A stretch of DNA of 49,350 nt from IMG/VR virus record IMGVR_UViG_3300022074_000074, positions 1 to 49,350 of that record; one strand, written 5' to 3'. The notes under the pieces are model-generated. The model was not told the origin of the DNA and searched no databases. It was given only the letters and a program-made list of their open reading frames with translations. Shown here piece after piece: positions 6,447-14,228 of the stretch. This DNA comes from a virus. The position numbers and the translations under genes were made by a program. Position 1 is the stretch's first letter; the number at the start of each line of letters is the position of its first letter.

Positions 6447-7943
6447 CTAAAATCCGTCGTCTTCAGGTGGAGGTTCTTCTTCTATCTCCGCCTGAATTCT
6501 TTCGTAGTCTTCATCAGAGAGATTAAGAACGTTACTTCTTACCCATTTATTTGAATAGTACTTGCCAATGTAAGGTTCCACTTCTCCAAGCATTGAAACA
6601 CGTTCACGAAGAATTTCAAAGTCTTTGAGCTCTGAAAAGAAGTTATCTTCAATATAGTCTACCGAAATTGATTCACGAATTTCAGGCCATTCGGATTCGG
6701 TACAAATGTTTTTTAACAAGCATTGCACCTTGAGCATTTCAATAAAGAGAATAGAGAACTTTTTTCTTAAACGGTTAATGAACTTCTGAAATTTAACTTC
6801 TTCTCTGCTAATCTCACTTGCTCGTCCAACTTGATACTGCGCGCCTTCAACGTCAAGGCGACCAACAGGAACGTTTAGCGAGCGATAAAGTTTCTTTTGA
6901 AAGAAAACAACATCATCAATTTGACTTAAGTTTTCACCACCTGGAAGAGTTGTAATTTCAGTTCCACGTCCACCTTCTCGTCGTGGAAGCCAAAAGTCTT
7001 CCAGCATACTCATTGCTTTACGGTCATCTTTGACTTCACCACTTGTGGCGTCATAAACAAGTTTGTTTCGGTACCTGCTCATAATACCTTGAACATATTG
7101 TTCAGCTTTTCCTTTTGGAAGGTTACCAATGTCAATGTAAAAGATTCGGCGTTCGGGAGCTCGCGAAATACGGTAAATAACTAACGCATCCTCCATGATA
7201 CGAAGTTGGTTTACAAGTTTAACGCTTTTGTGAAGATATGAAACGGCATATTTACCGCCATCGTCAAGGTTGCCGCTTGGAACATAAACAATACTTGTTG
7301 GATCAATTTTAATTGCGTTTGTACTTGATCCTAAACTATCGCTGTAAAGAAAGTATTCTTTTGCAACGTAATGGCTTTTAACACCAGTTTCTGTATCGGT
7401 TTTACTTTTAACCTCTTTAATCTTTTTAATCTTCAGAGGGTCAATCATTCGCACTTCTTGAATACCCCTTTTAATGTTATCAGGATCAATAAGCAGATGA
7501 TAATAAAGCTTACCATCAATATACCATCGGCGAAAAATATCTTGCCCATTAAAGTTAAACGAAAGAAGTTTGCAGATGTTAGCAAATTCTGCTCGAATCA
7601 AATCCTTAACATTATCAGGAATATCGAGATTATCTGTTGAAAGATTAACCGGAACGCTGGAGCTATCTGCTACAATAGCTCCATTAATAATATCTGAAAT
7701 AGCGTTATCGCATTCAGGTTGAACAGCAGCTTGGCGATACTTAATAATAGCGTCTCTTTCGTTACCAACGCTAGCGTCATCTAGATCAAGCACTTGACCA
7801 TAGTATCCGCTTGTACTGTTTCCAGAAATGACCTGACTTCCGTCGGTTTCCACGGGAGGAGCAAACGATGGTAAAATCTTTTCCTCCTTTTCGTTATTTT
7901 CGTCTTTAATCCTTCGTGAAATGTCAAGTCCAAATATCTTCAT
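6447..7943 (-). CDS. 20: portal vertex protein gp20
   Basis: A 498-residue portal protein of the T4 gp20 family (T4 is 524). Recognisable segments are the N-terminal R-Q-A-A-V-Q-P-E-C-D-N-A-I-S-D-I-I-N motif near 68-85, D-P-L-K-I-K-K-I, the stretch around A-P-E-R-R-I-F-Y-I-D-I-G-N-L-P-K-G-K-A, then an R-N-K-L-V-Y-D motif, and a W-L-P-R-R-E-G-G-R-G-T-E-I-x-T-L-P-G-G segment near 330. The dodecameric portal starts prohead assembly, forms the DNA channel for the gp16/gp17 packaging motor, and later joins the neck. A TATATATA box lies seven bases before the ATG, and a hairpin lies between it and the gp19 stop, so it may be a separate late unit. Confidence 0.97.
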   Translation of the reverse strand: MKIFGLDISRRIKDENNEKEEKILPSFAPPVETDGSQVISGNSTSGYYGQVLDLDDASVGNERDAIIKYRQAAVQPECDNAISDIINGAIVADSSSVPVNLSTDNLDIPDNVKDLIRAEFANICKLLSFNFNGQDIFRRWYIDGKLYYHLLIDPDNIKRGIQEVRMIDPLKIKKIKEVKSKTDTETGVKSHYVAKEYFLYSDSLGSSTNAIKIDPTSIVYVPSGNLDDGGKYAVSYLHKSVKLVNQLRIMEDALVIYRISRAPERRIFYIDIGNLPKGKAEQYVQGIMSRYRNKLVYDATSGEVKDDRKAMSMLEDFWLPRREGGRGTEITTLPGGENLSQIDDVVFFQKKLYRSLNVPVGRLDVEGAQYQVGRASEISREEVKFQKFINRLRKKFSILFIEMLKVQCLLKNICTESEWPEIRESISVDYIEDNFFSELKDFEILRERVSMLGEVEPYIGKYYSNKWVRSNVLNLSDEDYERIQAEIEEEPPPEDDGF

Positions 7944-7950
7944 ACAATTC

Positions 7951-7958
7951 TATATATA
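7951..7958 (-). promoter_or_regulatory. late-type promoter octamer before gp20
   Basis: TATATATA on the minus strand with seven bases to the gp20 ATG. It differs from TATAAATA at one position. Confidence 0.5.
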
Positions 7959-7963
7959 ACAGA

Positions 7964-7998
7964 AATTATTCCGGAGGGATTGGACCTCCGAAATAATT
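7964..7998 (-). other. hairpin between gp19 and gp20 genes
   Basis: CGGAGG (7972-7977) pairs with CCTCCG (7985-7990) across a 7-base loop. After one C/A mismatch the stem continues for seven A/T pairs (7964-7970 with 7992-7998). In the minus direction it is followed by TTTCTGTTA rather than a clean T-tract, so it could be a weak terminator, an attenuator or an RNA processing or stability element just ahead of the gp20 promoter box. Confidence 0.55.
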
Positions 7999-8025
7999 CT
8001 TTAATTGAGTTACACTGAACGATGC

Positions 8026-8598
8026 TTAAGAAGTAATTTCTTCTCCGCCTTCGCCACCGGAAAATGCTCTCCAGTATTGATATTGAAGCTCAACTGTAAA
8101 TTCTTCAACAGCGTCGTTTGTCTCGTAATTTAATTCAATTGCGCTAACGTTTGTTGGAAACGCATCAATGAAGGTATATGCTTTGATACCTCCTTCATCA
8201 CCATCGCGGTCAAGTTGAATTACTTCCATTTCGCGAAAATAATTTAAGTGTTGACCGACAACTGCATCATCAGAAACATTCGCTTCATGATTGTTAACAC
8301 GGTTCATCCATTTTTCAAACGCATCACGAAGATTGAAATTAACATCGTTAATAACAGTAATGGTCCAAGGCTCAAATGTACGGTCTCCCGCAATTTTTAG
8401 TTTTTGGCCTCGAAAAGGAACTTCAATCGGAGCAATAACACTTGCTGGAATTGAGCCGCCTTTAATAAGGAACCTAGCTTCATTCTGTAGCTGAGCGTTG
8501 TCATCCGGAAATTGAATTCTGCATTCAAAGAGGTTTGGTCTCGCTCCACCGCTAAAGTTTGACTTGAATTTTGAAATACCTGTATTGGTAGTAGCCAT
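8026..8598 (-). CDS. 19: tail tube protein gp19
   Basis: A 190-residue protein of the T4 gp19 family (T4 is 163 residues). It has the classical motifs: F-S-G-G-A-R-P-N-L-F-E near residue 16, a K-G-G-S-I-P-A-S-V-I-A-P-I-E-V-P-F-R-G-Q segment, G-D-R-T-F-E-P-W-T-I-T-V-I-N-D then F-x-x-R-D-A-F-E-K-W-M-N near 75-97, and a C-terminal strand with V-E-L-Q-Y-Q-Y-W. It polymerises as hexameric rings inside the sheath to form the DNA channel. It follows the sheath gene as in T4. A true Shine-Dalgarno (AGGA, nine bases from ATG) and an upstream TATAAATA at 25 bases make this a conventional late promoter with a leader, unlike several neighbours. The Gly- and Glu-rich C-terminal tail is an extension. Confidence 0.95.
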   Translation of the reverse strand: MATTNTGISKFKSNFSGGARPNLFECRIQFPDDNAQLQNEARFLIKGGSIPASVIAPIEVPFRGQKLKIAGDRTFEPWTITVINDVNFNLRDAFEKWMNRVNNHEANVSDDAVVGQHLNYFREMEVIQLDRDGDEGGIKAYTFIDAFPTNVSAIELNYETNDAVEEFTVELQYQYWRAFSGGEGGEEITS

Positions 8599-8623
8599 AA
8601 TTTTTTATCCTAACTATTTGTTA

Positions 8624-8631
8624 TATTTATA
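8624..8631 (-). promoter_or_regulatory. late promoter TATAAATA with normal leader, before gp19
   Basis: A perfect late octamer 25 bases before the gp19 ATG on the minus strand, followed by AGGA nine bases before the ATG. It has the typical T4 late promoter plus ribosome site arrangement and serves as an internal control for the leaderless examples. Confidence 0.75.
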
Positions 8632-8641
8632 TTCTTATTGC

Positions 8642-10507
8642 TTATCTTCCGATTAATTCTTCAAAAGATATACCAGTTCTAGTAGCAACGAAATTCAACG
8701 TTACAAAGTTAATCGAACGTGTAGGCTTGATAAAGATATCAGCCACGAAACGATTTCCGTCAATTACTTCTGCAGTATTATTTGTTTGATCACAAATAAC
8801 GCGGAAGTCTGTAATACCTCTTCGCCCTTGAACATCCCTGAGGAATGGCTCAATAGCATTGCGGAAAGCAGAGCGGGTGAAAGTATCATTAAGTTCAAAC
8901 AATTGGAACTTACTTGCAGTAGCAATCGCTTTCTCAATAGTAATAAAGAGACGGCGAACATTAATGCGGTCAAACGCACTTGGCTTGGTCAATGCGGTCT
9001 TATCACCAAAAAGAACCGTTCCTTGACCCGGTAGGGTAACAACAGGGTTGATTCGATTTTGGTAAAGATCGTCACGATCAGCTTGCTTGGGGTTATACGC
9101 AAGTCGCGTAATGCCTCGCAATTGGCCACGATTAAGACCAGCAGGAGAGAACCATGAATCGGCTGCATCATCAGTAGCTGCACAAAGACCAGCAATGTGG
9201 CCATGAAGCTGAACGAAAACAAACCTATCACGATACTTGTTGTAAACATAAGCTGGACCACTATCAAACACAATATAGCTGCTTGAGCCAAATTCAGTAA
9301 AGTGATTTTTGACTTCAGTCTTTCGATCAGCATCAGTTGTTTTATCTTTAACCGTAAGAGGAGCAGAGATAAATCCAACAATATCTTTACGCGAATTTGC
9401 AATTGTTTCAAGCTCTTTATTAACTGTTGCTAATGCACCAGTATTTTCTTCAAAGGCAAAAAGCAAGTTAACGTCTACAGTTTCGGCATCTTCAAACAAT
9501 TGAAGCGCTGTGATAACCGCGTCAGATTGACCGGTAAAGGTTCCATCTAGACCACCGCCAAGATCTACGTATGTATCATTTAGGTCAGTTGGGCTTTCAA
9601 TAACGCTGTCAAGCCAAGGGATTGCTCCTAAATCATCTGGTGAATTATCAGCAACATCCGCTGCAAGCAATGGATCGCCAGTAATTGTATCTGTATCCGT
9701 AACACCAAAGATAAGTGCGGAATTATTGTTAACAAAATCTGCCCAATAATTTGACTCGCCAAATTGGTTTTTAGCGTTACGTGCAATGGAAAGACCTTCG
9801 TGAACTTCAAGAATTTCTCCTTTTACGCCAGTAAATTCTCCACCTTGGTCAACGACAACGACTGAAACTTCGTCATTGATTGCAGAAGAACCTGTAAGAT
9901 TCGCTGCCCAATCACTTGTACCGGGCTTAAACTGAAGAGAACCTTTAATGCTTGCCGGAGCAGAGTCGTAATTATTGTTATTAATAACGTGAACCCTGAG
10001 TGAGTTACCAAGAGATCCTGCACAGCGAGCAACAATGTGCGCGTCAAGTGCATTAAGTTCTGCTTGATTACTTTCAAGTTCCGTTACTGTGCTAATGGTG
10101 AATTTACCAATTTCAGATGCGGGAGAATCAAAAAATGCTCCTGCAGGAGAATTGGCAAGAAAACGATTGAGTGGAGAATCGTCAAAATCACCAGTTGGTG
10201 AGTCATCAGCAAAATCTCCTATAGCGTTAAATGCTCCGGTTGTTTTCGCGCGAGAAATTTTCAGGTTATTGCTATACTTCAAAAATGAAGCAGCTTCCAA
10301 AAAGCTTCTTTCGAGTGTTGCGTCTTCTGTTGAGGGTGCTCCGAATATTCTCGCGAGGTCCTTCTCCGAACTGACGGTAACCAATTCTCCAATTGGTCCC
10401 CATCTGAAGTGACCAGCATATCCACCAACAGAGGTAGACTGTGCCGGAATGATGTCTGTAAGGTCTGTTTCTTTGACCTCGACACCTGGTGATACTAAAA
10501 ATCCCAT
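8642..10507 (-). CDS. 18: contractile tail sheath protein gp18
   Basis: A 621-residue sheath protein (T4 gp18 is 659). It starts with the diagnostic S-P-G-V-E-V-K-E-T-D-L-T region at residues 6-17, followed by G-G-Y-A-G-H-F-R-W-G-P. The C-terminal domain carries typical sheath segments (L-N-R-G-Q-L-R-G-I-T-R-L-A-Y-N-P near 457-472, G-Q-G-T-V-L-F-G-D-K-T near 495-505, and D-x-x-N-V-R-R-L-F near 521). The sheath surrounds the gp19 tube and contracts at infection. Residues about 98-130 hold four near-tandem 8- to 9-residue units with D/N-S-P, in a variable outer region. A real Shine-Dalgarno (AAAGGA, eight bases from ATG) is present. The gene lies between gp17 and gp19 as in T4. Confidence 0.97.
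   Translation of the reverse strand: MGFLVSPGVEVKETDLTDIIPAQSTSVGGYAGHFRWGPIGELVTVSSEKDLARIFGAPSTEDATLERSFLEAASFLKYSNNLKISRAKTTGAFNAIGDFADDSPTGDFDDSPLNRFLANSPAGAFFDSPASEIGKFTISTVTELESNQAELNALDAHIVARCAGSLGNSLRVHVINNNNYDSAPASIKGSLQFKPGTSDWAANLTGSSAINDEVSVVVVDQGGEFTGVKGEILEVHEGLSIARNAKNQFGESNYWADFVNNNSALIFGVTDTDTITGDPLLAADVADNSPDDLGAIPWLDSVIESPTDLNDTYVDLGGGLDGTFTGQSDAVITALQLFEDAETVDVNLLFAFEENTGALATVNKELETIANSRKDIVGFISAPLTVKDKTTDADRKTEVKNHFTEFGSSSYIVFDSGPAYVYNKYRDRFVFVQLHGHIAGLCAATDDAADSWFSPAGLNRGQLRGITRLAYNPKQADRDDLYQNRINPVVTLPGQGTVLFGDKTALTKPSAFDRINVRRLFITIEKAIATASKFQLFELNDTFTRSAFRNAIEPFLRDVQGRRGITDFRVICDQTNNTAEVIDGNRFVADIFIKPTRSINFVTLNFVATRTGISFEELIGR
10118..10207 (-). repeat. four degenerate 8-9 residue repeats with D/N-S-P in gp18
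   Basis: Sheath residues 101-130 carry S-P at 103-104, 111-112, 120-121 and 128-129, each preceded by Asp or Asn and followed by T, L or A, with an upstream Gly/Phe pattern (G-D-F, G-D-F, N-R-F, G-A-F). The units are about 24-27 bases long and diverged at the DNA level. Confidence 0.65.
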
Positions 10508-10575
10508 GTGTGTTATCCTTTCAGTGTAATTTAATTAATAAGTTAAAACATAATAAGGTTATATTCAATACAATC

Positions 10576-10583
10576 TATTTATT
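10576..10583 (-). promoter_or_regulatory. possible late-type promoter before gp18
   Basis: AATAAATA on the minus strand, one base off consensus, 68 bases before the gp18 ATG in the 88-base gap after the gp17 stop. The match is weak because the gap is AT-rich. Confidence 0.3.
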
Positions 10584-10595
10584 ATTTTTGGGTTT

Positions 10596-12185
10596 TTAAA
10601 GTGACTTCCAACGACGTATATCTTGTACCATCTCTTCATATTTTTCAAATGATTTTGGAGTTTCGTTGCCTGAATCTACAAAACCAAAAGGCGGTAAATC
10701 TTCTTCCATTTCCAGTAGCTTTTCCTGATAAAGAAGGTCTTTAAGTTGCATGTTACTCATGCTTTCAAATATATCGGTACTGACAAACCAAGCAAAAAGA
10801 ACAAAGTTCATTACAGAGTCGTCATGTGTACCATCCTTACCAGCATAGCTATCACCTTTGGGCTCGAATGAGCTTAACTCTGAAATGGTTTCGGGATCTA
10901 TTATATGAAGCTTTGAATCTTCGATAAGGTCCTTTAAGTTAGAGCAACCAATTCTTTTAACTTTGCGGGACATGGTTACTCCAATTCCATTACTTTTAAC
11001 AGTACTTGTAGTAAAGGTATTTTCGTATTCGTGATCGTAATAAACCGAGTTACACACAACCATCCCAGCGTCATTGTTTTCAATAATCACAAGTGCTTCA
11101 TCATAAACTTTGGCTGCACGAATAATCATATTAGGAAAAAGCAGCGGGGAAATGGTGTTGTTTCGATATGTACAAACTTGCTTGAATGGATTTTGAGAGA
11201 TATCAATCACAGAGAATGTACTATAGTCCTGACCCCGACCCTTTGATACATCAGCACAAAGAATGTATTCGTGTCCTTCAATAGGCTCTTCATAATAGTT
11301 AATTTCATGTTGGACTTTAACAGGTGATTGAGCTTGCATTCCCAGCAATACATCTGAATCAATCAGTGTTTCAGAGCTACCAATAAAAGAGCACTCAAAT
11401 TCCTGCTTGAATTGCAACTCGCTTGTATTAGAAATAGTTTCTTGTTTCCATTTTTCATCACGGCCGGGTACGTCCCTCCACTTAATAGTAAAAGGTTTAA
11501 ATTCATTTGCGCCTTGAATTGCACCTTCCCATATTTTGTAAAACATATTTCCCACACCATTTGGCGTGCTGGTAATAATAACCTTTGTGTCTTTACCGCT
11601 TGAAATAACAGGATAAGTTGAAGTGTAAAACTCATTCGCCCTGTTGACGAATCCAAACTCGTCAAGAAAGATACAGTTCAGTGAAAGACCTCGAATTGAA
11701 TCACCGCTTGTTGCAGAAGCAATAATTTCAGAGTTATTACTAAACTTGATACTACCTTTGTTCAGAACCTTACATCCCGGTTGTAGAAAGAAGGGAAGGT
11801 TCTCTAGCATTAGCGTAAGTCGGCCCAGCATTTCTCTTGCAGTCGCGCCTTTGTTTGCTAGAATGCCAACCTTTTTATCAGCGTTAAATATAACATAGTG
11901 AAGTAGCCATGCAACCGAGGTAATACTCTTACCGCTTTGTCGACAAGCAAGAATAATAGAAAAGCGATTATCATTAAGATGCTCGACCATTTTCCTTTGA
12001 TAGCCCCTAAGAACAAATGGGGTTAAACCACTATCAAGGCTAATGACTTTTACGTAGTTCTCACAGAAGTAAGCTACGTCTTTGCTGCAACGAATGTATT
12101 CATTTACTTCATGCTTGGTAAATTCCACTTGCACTCCATCAGCTTTTACATTGGGATTTCCATTATATGACAGCGGACTGGACAT
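10596..12185 (-). CDS. 17: terminase large subunit gp17
   Basis: A 529-residue packaging motor of the T4 gp17 family (T4 is 610). ATPase domain: Walker A C-R-Q-S-G-K-S at 81-87, Walker B C-I-F-L-D-E at 171-176 with catalytic Glu176, and coupling motif T-S-T-P-N-G at 205-210. Nuclease domain (RNase H fold): first acidic residue Asp312 in C-A-D-V-S-K-G-R-G-Q-D, Glu369 in V-I-I-E-N-N-D, and Asp455/Asp456 in G-T-H-D-D-S-V, matching the D/E/D triad of T4 gp17. It cuts concatemeric phage DNA and pumps it through the gp20 portal. The gene lies downstream of gp16. AAAGGA occurs about 16 bases before the ATG, an unusually long spacing. Confidence 0.97.
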   Translation of the reverse strand: MSSPLSYNGNPNVKADGVQVEFTKHEVNEYIRCSKDVAYFCENYVKVISLDSGLTPFVLRGYQRKMVEHLNDNRFSIILACRQSGKSITSVAWLLHYVIFNADKKVGILANKGATAREMLGRLTLMLENLPFFLQPGCKVLNKGSIKFSNNSEIIASATSGDSIRGLSLNCIFLDEFGFVNRANEFYTSTYPVISSGKDTKVIITSTPNGVGNMFYKIWEGAIQGANEFKPFTIKWRDVPGRDEKWKQETISNTSELQFKQEFECSFIGSSETLIDSDVLLGMQAQSPVKVQHEINYYEEPIEGHEYILCADVSKGRGQDYSTFSVIDISQNPFKQVCTYRNNTISPLLFPNMIIRAAKVYDEALVIIENNDAGMVVCNSVYYDHEYENTFTTSTVKSNGIGVTMSRKVKRIGCSNLKDLIEDSKLHIIDPETISELSSFEPKGDSYAGKDGTHDDSVMNFVLFAWFVSTDIFESMSNMQLKDLLYQEKLLEMEEDLPPFGFVDSGNETPKSFEKYEEMVQDIRRWKSL

Positions 12186-12255
12186 TAATTTTTTCTTTTT
12201 TCCTTTACAAGCCTTTTACGTTTTGATATAATTAGTTCCCGAAGGGATAAAAGGA

Positions 12256-12705
12256 TTAAACATTGATAGTCTCGCTATCTGATCCTTTAAGGAACTTCTG
12301 GAGTTCAGATGTGGTTCCAACAAAGATGGCGTTATTAGTAGTAGATCCACCTTCATTACCTTTTGGGTCATCTGATTTAACAAGAGTCTTGCGCTGCTTT
12401 TGAAGATCTAAAAGTTGTTGATTCATTTCTGCAGCCTGTTTAATCAAGGTTCCCAATACCTCAAAGGCGCGAGGATGTTCAGCGTCTGCCGCAAGACAAG
12501 ACATGGAATCAATTGCAGTCTCCGAAGTTTCTATAAGTTTCTTAATACGTTCTCTAGCATAACGATAATCTTCTTCGGTCTCGTCTACAAGTTGAGCATC
12601 GGACGGCCCTATCATTGAATCGACCACTGCAAGCTCGTCAGAAGTCTTTTTTACTTCATCTAAATTCTTTTGCAGCGCGGCGACCATGTCGTCCTTTTTA
12701 CTCAT
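12256..12705 (-). CDS. 16: terminase small subunit gp16
   Basis: A 149-residue protein of the T4 gp16 family (T4 is 164). Visible family features are the central coiled coil with D-Y-R-Y-A-R-E-R-I-K-K-L-I-E and A-E-H-P-R-A-F-E-V-L-G-T-L-I-K, then L-L-D-L-Q-K-Q-R-K, and the C-terminal N-N-A-I-F-V-G-T-T-S-E-L-Q-K-F-L-K signature. The small terminase recognises phage DNA and regulates gp17. The frame is open 14 codons further upstream, but that start would lie inside the gp15 gene; the ATG used here is preceded by a late-like AATAAATA exactly five bases away, the same spacing as several other genes of this phage, and begins M-S-K-K-D-D-M. It overlaps nothing and is followed by gp17 after a 70-base gap. 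Confidence 0.93.
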   Translation of the reverse strand: MSKKDDMVAALQKNLDEVKKTSDELAVVDSMIGPSDAQLVDETEEDYRYARERIKKLIETSETAIDSMSCLAADAEHPRAFEVLGTLIKQAAEMNQQLLDLQKQRKTLVKSDDPKGNEGGSTTNNAIFVGTTSELQKFLKGSDSETINV

Positions 12706-12710
12706 AAGTT

Positions 12711-12718
12711 TATTTATT
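12711..12718 (-). promoter_or_regulatory. late-like octamer five bases before the gp16 start
   Basis: AATAAATA on the minus strand with spacer AACTT to ATG. It is one base off TATAAATA, but the five-base spacing repeats that of perfect boxes elsewhere and supports the downstream ATG as the true gp16 start. Confidence 0.45.
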
Positions 12719-12725
12719 TGTCTTA

Positions 12726-13505
12726 TTATGTACTTGGAGAATCCCACACATTTTCTGGATCAGGCGGCTCGCCAATTTCGACTACAACTGTGTGTGAGTC
12801 TTCTGTACCGGTTTGAAATTTTGTTCTAACTCTTACACCCGCGTCTGTATACCTTCCCGAAGTATCAAAGTCATTAAAGAAAGTATCTACCGATTTGATA
12901 AGACTCTTGGGCCCTGGATTACTTATAAACTTAGTCTTAGCATTAAAGGTTAGTGTGTAAATAATCAAACGACGAGAAGATTCAAAATCTCCTTCATATC
13001 CATCTTCGCTGCTTACATCTGTTAAAGTTACAGGAACATCGGTTATACTTTCTGGACCTTCTAGTTCCTTAACGCTTAAAGTATAATTTGGATTAAAGTG
13101 AGGAATTATTTGTTCCAAAATTTGTAATGCTTCATCCTGTCCTCTTGACATAATATTCAGAGAAAAGATAATATTATAAGGAGCATTCTGATTTACTTTA
13201 ACGCGGTTACCTTCACTATCGGTCTGAACATTTCTATTCATACGATTTAATTTGGTGGCGGTATCGTATGAAAGTCCAGTCATCTCAAAGCTCATACGAG
13301 GAAGCTGTAATGCAACACTATTTTCTATACCAACTTTAATACGGGCAAGAAACTTTTCTTTTGGTGCATAAGAAAGAGGAACGCGTTTAACACCTGTTAT
13401 CTTTCCTCCAACAACTTGTGCTATTTCAATATCGTTGAATAGTTGACCAAATATTGACACCATTTTCTTAACTGTGCCATTATAAAAATACGAGTGACCA
13501 AGCAT
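12726..13505 (-). CDS. 15: tail sheath stabiliser / completion protein gp15, copy A
   Basis: A 259-residue member of the T4 gp15 family (T4 is 272). Family landmarks: N-terminal Y-F-Y-N-G-T-V-K-K-M-V-S-I-F-G-x-L-F-N-D-I, the R-V-P-L-S-Y-A-P-K-E-K-F segment, the I-M-S-R-G-Q-D-E-A-L-Q-I-L-E-Q-I-I-P-H-F-N-P region, and a D-T-F-F-N-D-F motif near the C-terminus. gp15 caps the finished tail and joins it to the gp13/gp14 neck. The start is set at the ATG one base past the stop of copy B, because M-L-G-H-S-Y-F-Y-N aligns with M-L-S-N-P-Y-F-Y-N of that copy; an ATG eight codons upstream would overlap it. About two thirds of residues are identical with copy B, so the pair is a tandem duplication. It has an extra C-terminal tail of about 20 residues ending near D-P-E-N-V-W-D-S-P. 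Confidence 0.9.
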   Translation of the reverse strand: MLGHSYFYNGTVKKMVSIFGQLFNDIEIAQVVGGKITGVKRVPLSYAPKEKFLARIKVGIENSVALQLPRMSFEMTGLSYDTATKLNRMNRNVQTDSEGNRVKVNQNAPYNIIFSLNIMSRGQDEALQILEQIIPHFNPNYTLSVKELEGPESITDVPVTLTDVSSEDGYEGDFESSRRLIIYTLTFNAKTKFISNPGPKSLIKSVDTFFNDFDTSGRYTDAGVRVRTKFQTGTEDSHTVVVEIGEPPDPENVWDSPST

Positions 13506-13506
13506 G

Positions 13507-14226
13507 TTATGAATCAGGTTTAGTTCCAATTACGGTAGTTGTTTCGGTAACTCTTACGCCAGCGTCTACATACGCGCCATTGGTGTCGAAGTCGTGAAAG
13601 AAAGTATCGACAGTTTCTATAAGGCCAACAGTTGAAGGAAAAAACGAAAATTTTGTCTTAAGATTAAATGATAAAGTGTATATAAGCAGTCTTCTAGAAG
13701 ACTCAAAGTCTCCTTCGTATCCATCTTCAAAGTTAACACCTTCAAGAGTGATAGGTATATCAGTTTTACTTTCAGGTCCTTCAAGACCTTTAACAGTAAC
13801 GGTGTAATTTGGATTAAAGTGAGGAATTATTTGTTCAAGTATTTGCAGCGCTTCATCTTGTCCTCTTGACATTATATTTAAATCAAAAGATAATGTATAA
13901 GGAGCATTTTGCCAAACTTTAACTTTATTTCCTTCATCGTTCGTTTGAACTGTTCTATTTAAACGATTTAGCTTAACCTCAGCGTCGTATGAAAGTCCTG
14001 TCATTTCAAAGCTCATGCGAGGCAGCTTTAAACCAATATCGTTTTCCACATCAGCTTCAATGCGAGCAAGGTACTTTTCTTTTGGTGCATAAGCAAGAGA
14101 AACGCGTTGAACCCCAACCATTTTCCCTGCGGAGATATTGGCTATCTCAATGTCATTAAAGAGAGTACCAAAAACCGCCACAGTCTTTTTAAGCGTTTCA
14201 TTATAAAAATATGGATTACTTAGCAT
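13507..14226 (-). CDS. 15: tail sheath stabiliser / completion protein gp15, copy B
   Basis: A 239-residue member of the gp15 family, upstream of copy A in the transcript and sharing the same landmarks (Y-F-Y-N-E-T-L-K-K-T-V-A-V-F-G-T-L-F-N-D-I, A-Y-A-P-K-E-K-Y, the identical I-M-S-R-G-Q-D-E-A-L-Q block and D-T-F-F-H-D-F). Even the DNA of the central block is nearly the same in both copies. T4 has only one gp15. The pair could form a mixed hexamer, or one copy could have taken a new role at a second ring. The two genes are almost touching, so translation is probably coupled. Which copy keeps the T4 role cannot be told from sequence. Confidence 0.9.
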   Translation of the reverse strand: MLSNPYFYNETLKKTVAVFGTLFNDIEIANISAGKMVGVQRVSLAYAPKEKYLARIEADVENDIGLKLPRMSFEMTGLSYDAEVKLNRLNRTVQTNDEGNKVKVWQNAPYTLSFDLNIMSRGQDEALQILEQIIPHFNPNYTVTVKGLEGPESKTDIPITLEGVNFEDGYEGDFESSRRLLIYTLSFNLKTKFSFFPSTVGLIETVDTFFHDFDTNGAYVDAGVRVTETTTVIGTKPDS

Positions 14227-14228
14227 GC

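Noticed and set aside
12237-12247. Small TCCC/GGGA hairpin between gp16 and gp17 as a terminator
   Set aside because: Only four base pairs and no T-tract on the minus strand.
12706-12747. Upstream start for gp16 adding 14 residues
   Set aside because: It would overlap the end of gp15 copy A, and the downstream ATG has the five-base late-like box.
13506-13529. Upstream start for gp15 copy A adding eight residues
   Set aside because: It would overlap copy B; the N-terminus of copy B aligns with the inner ATG.
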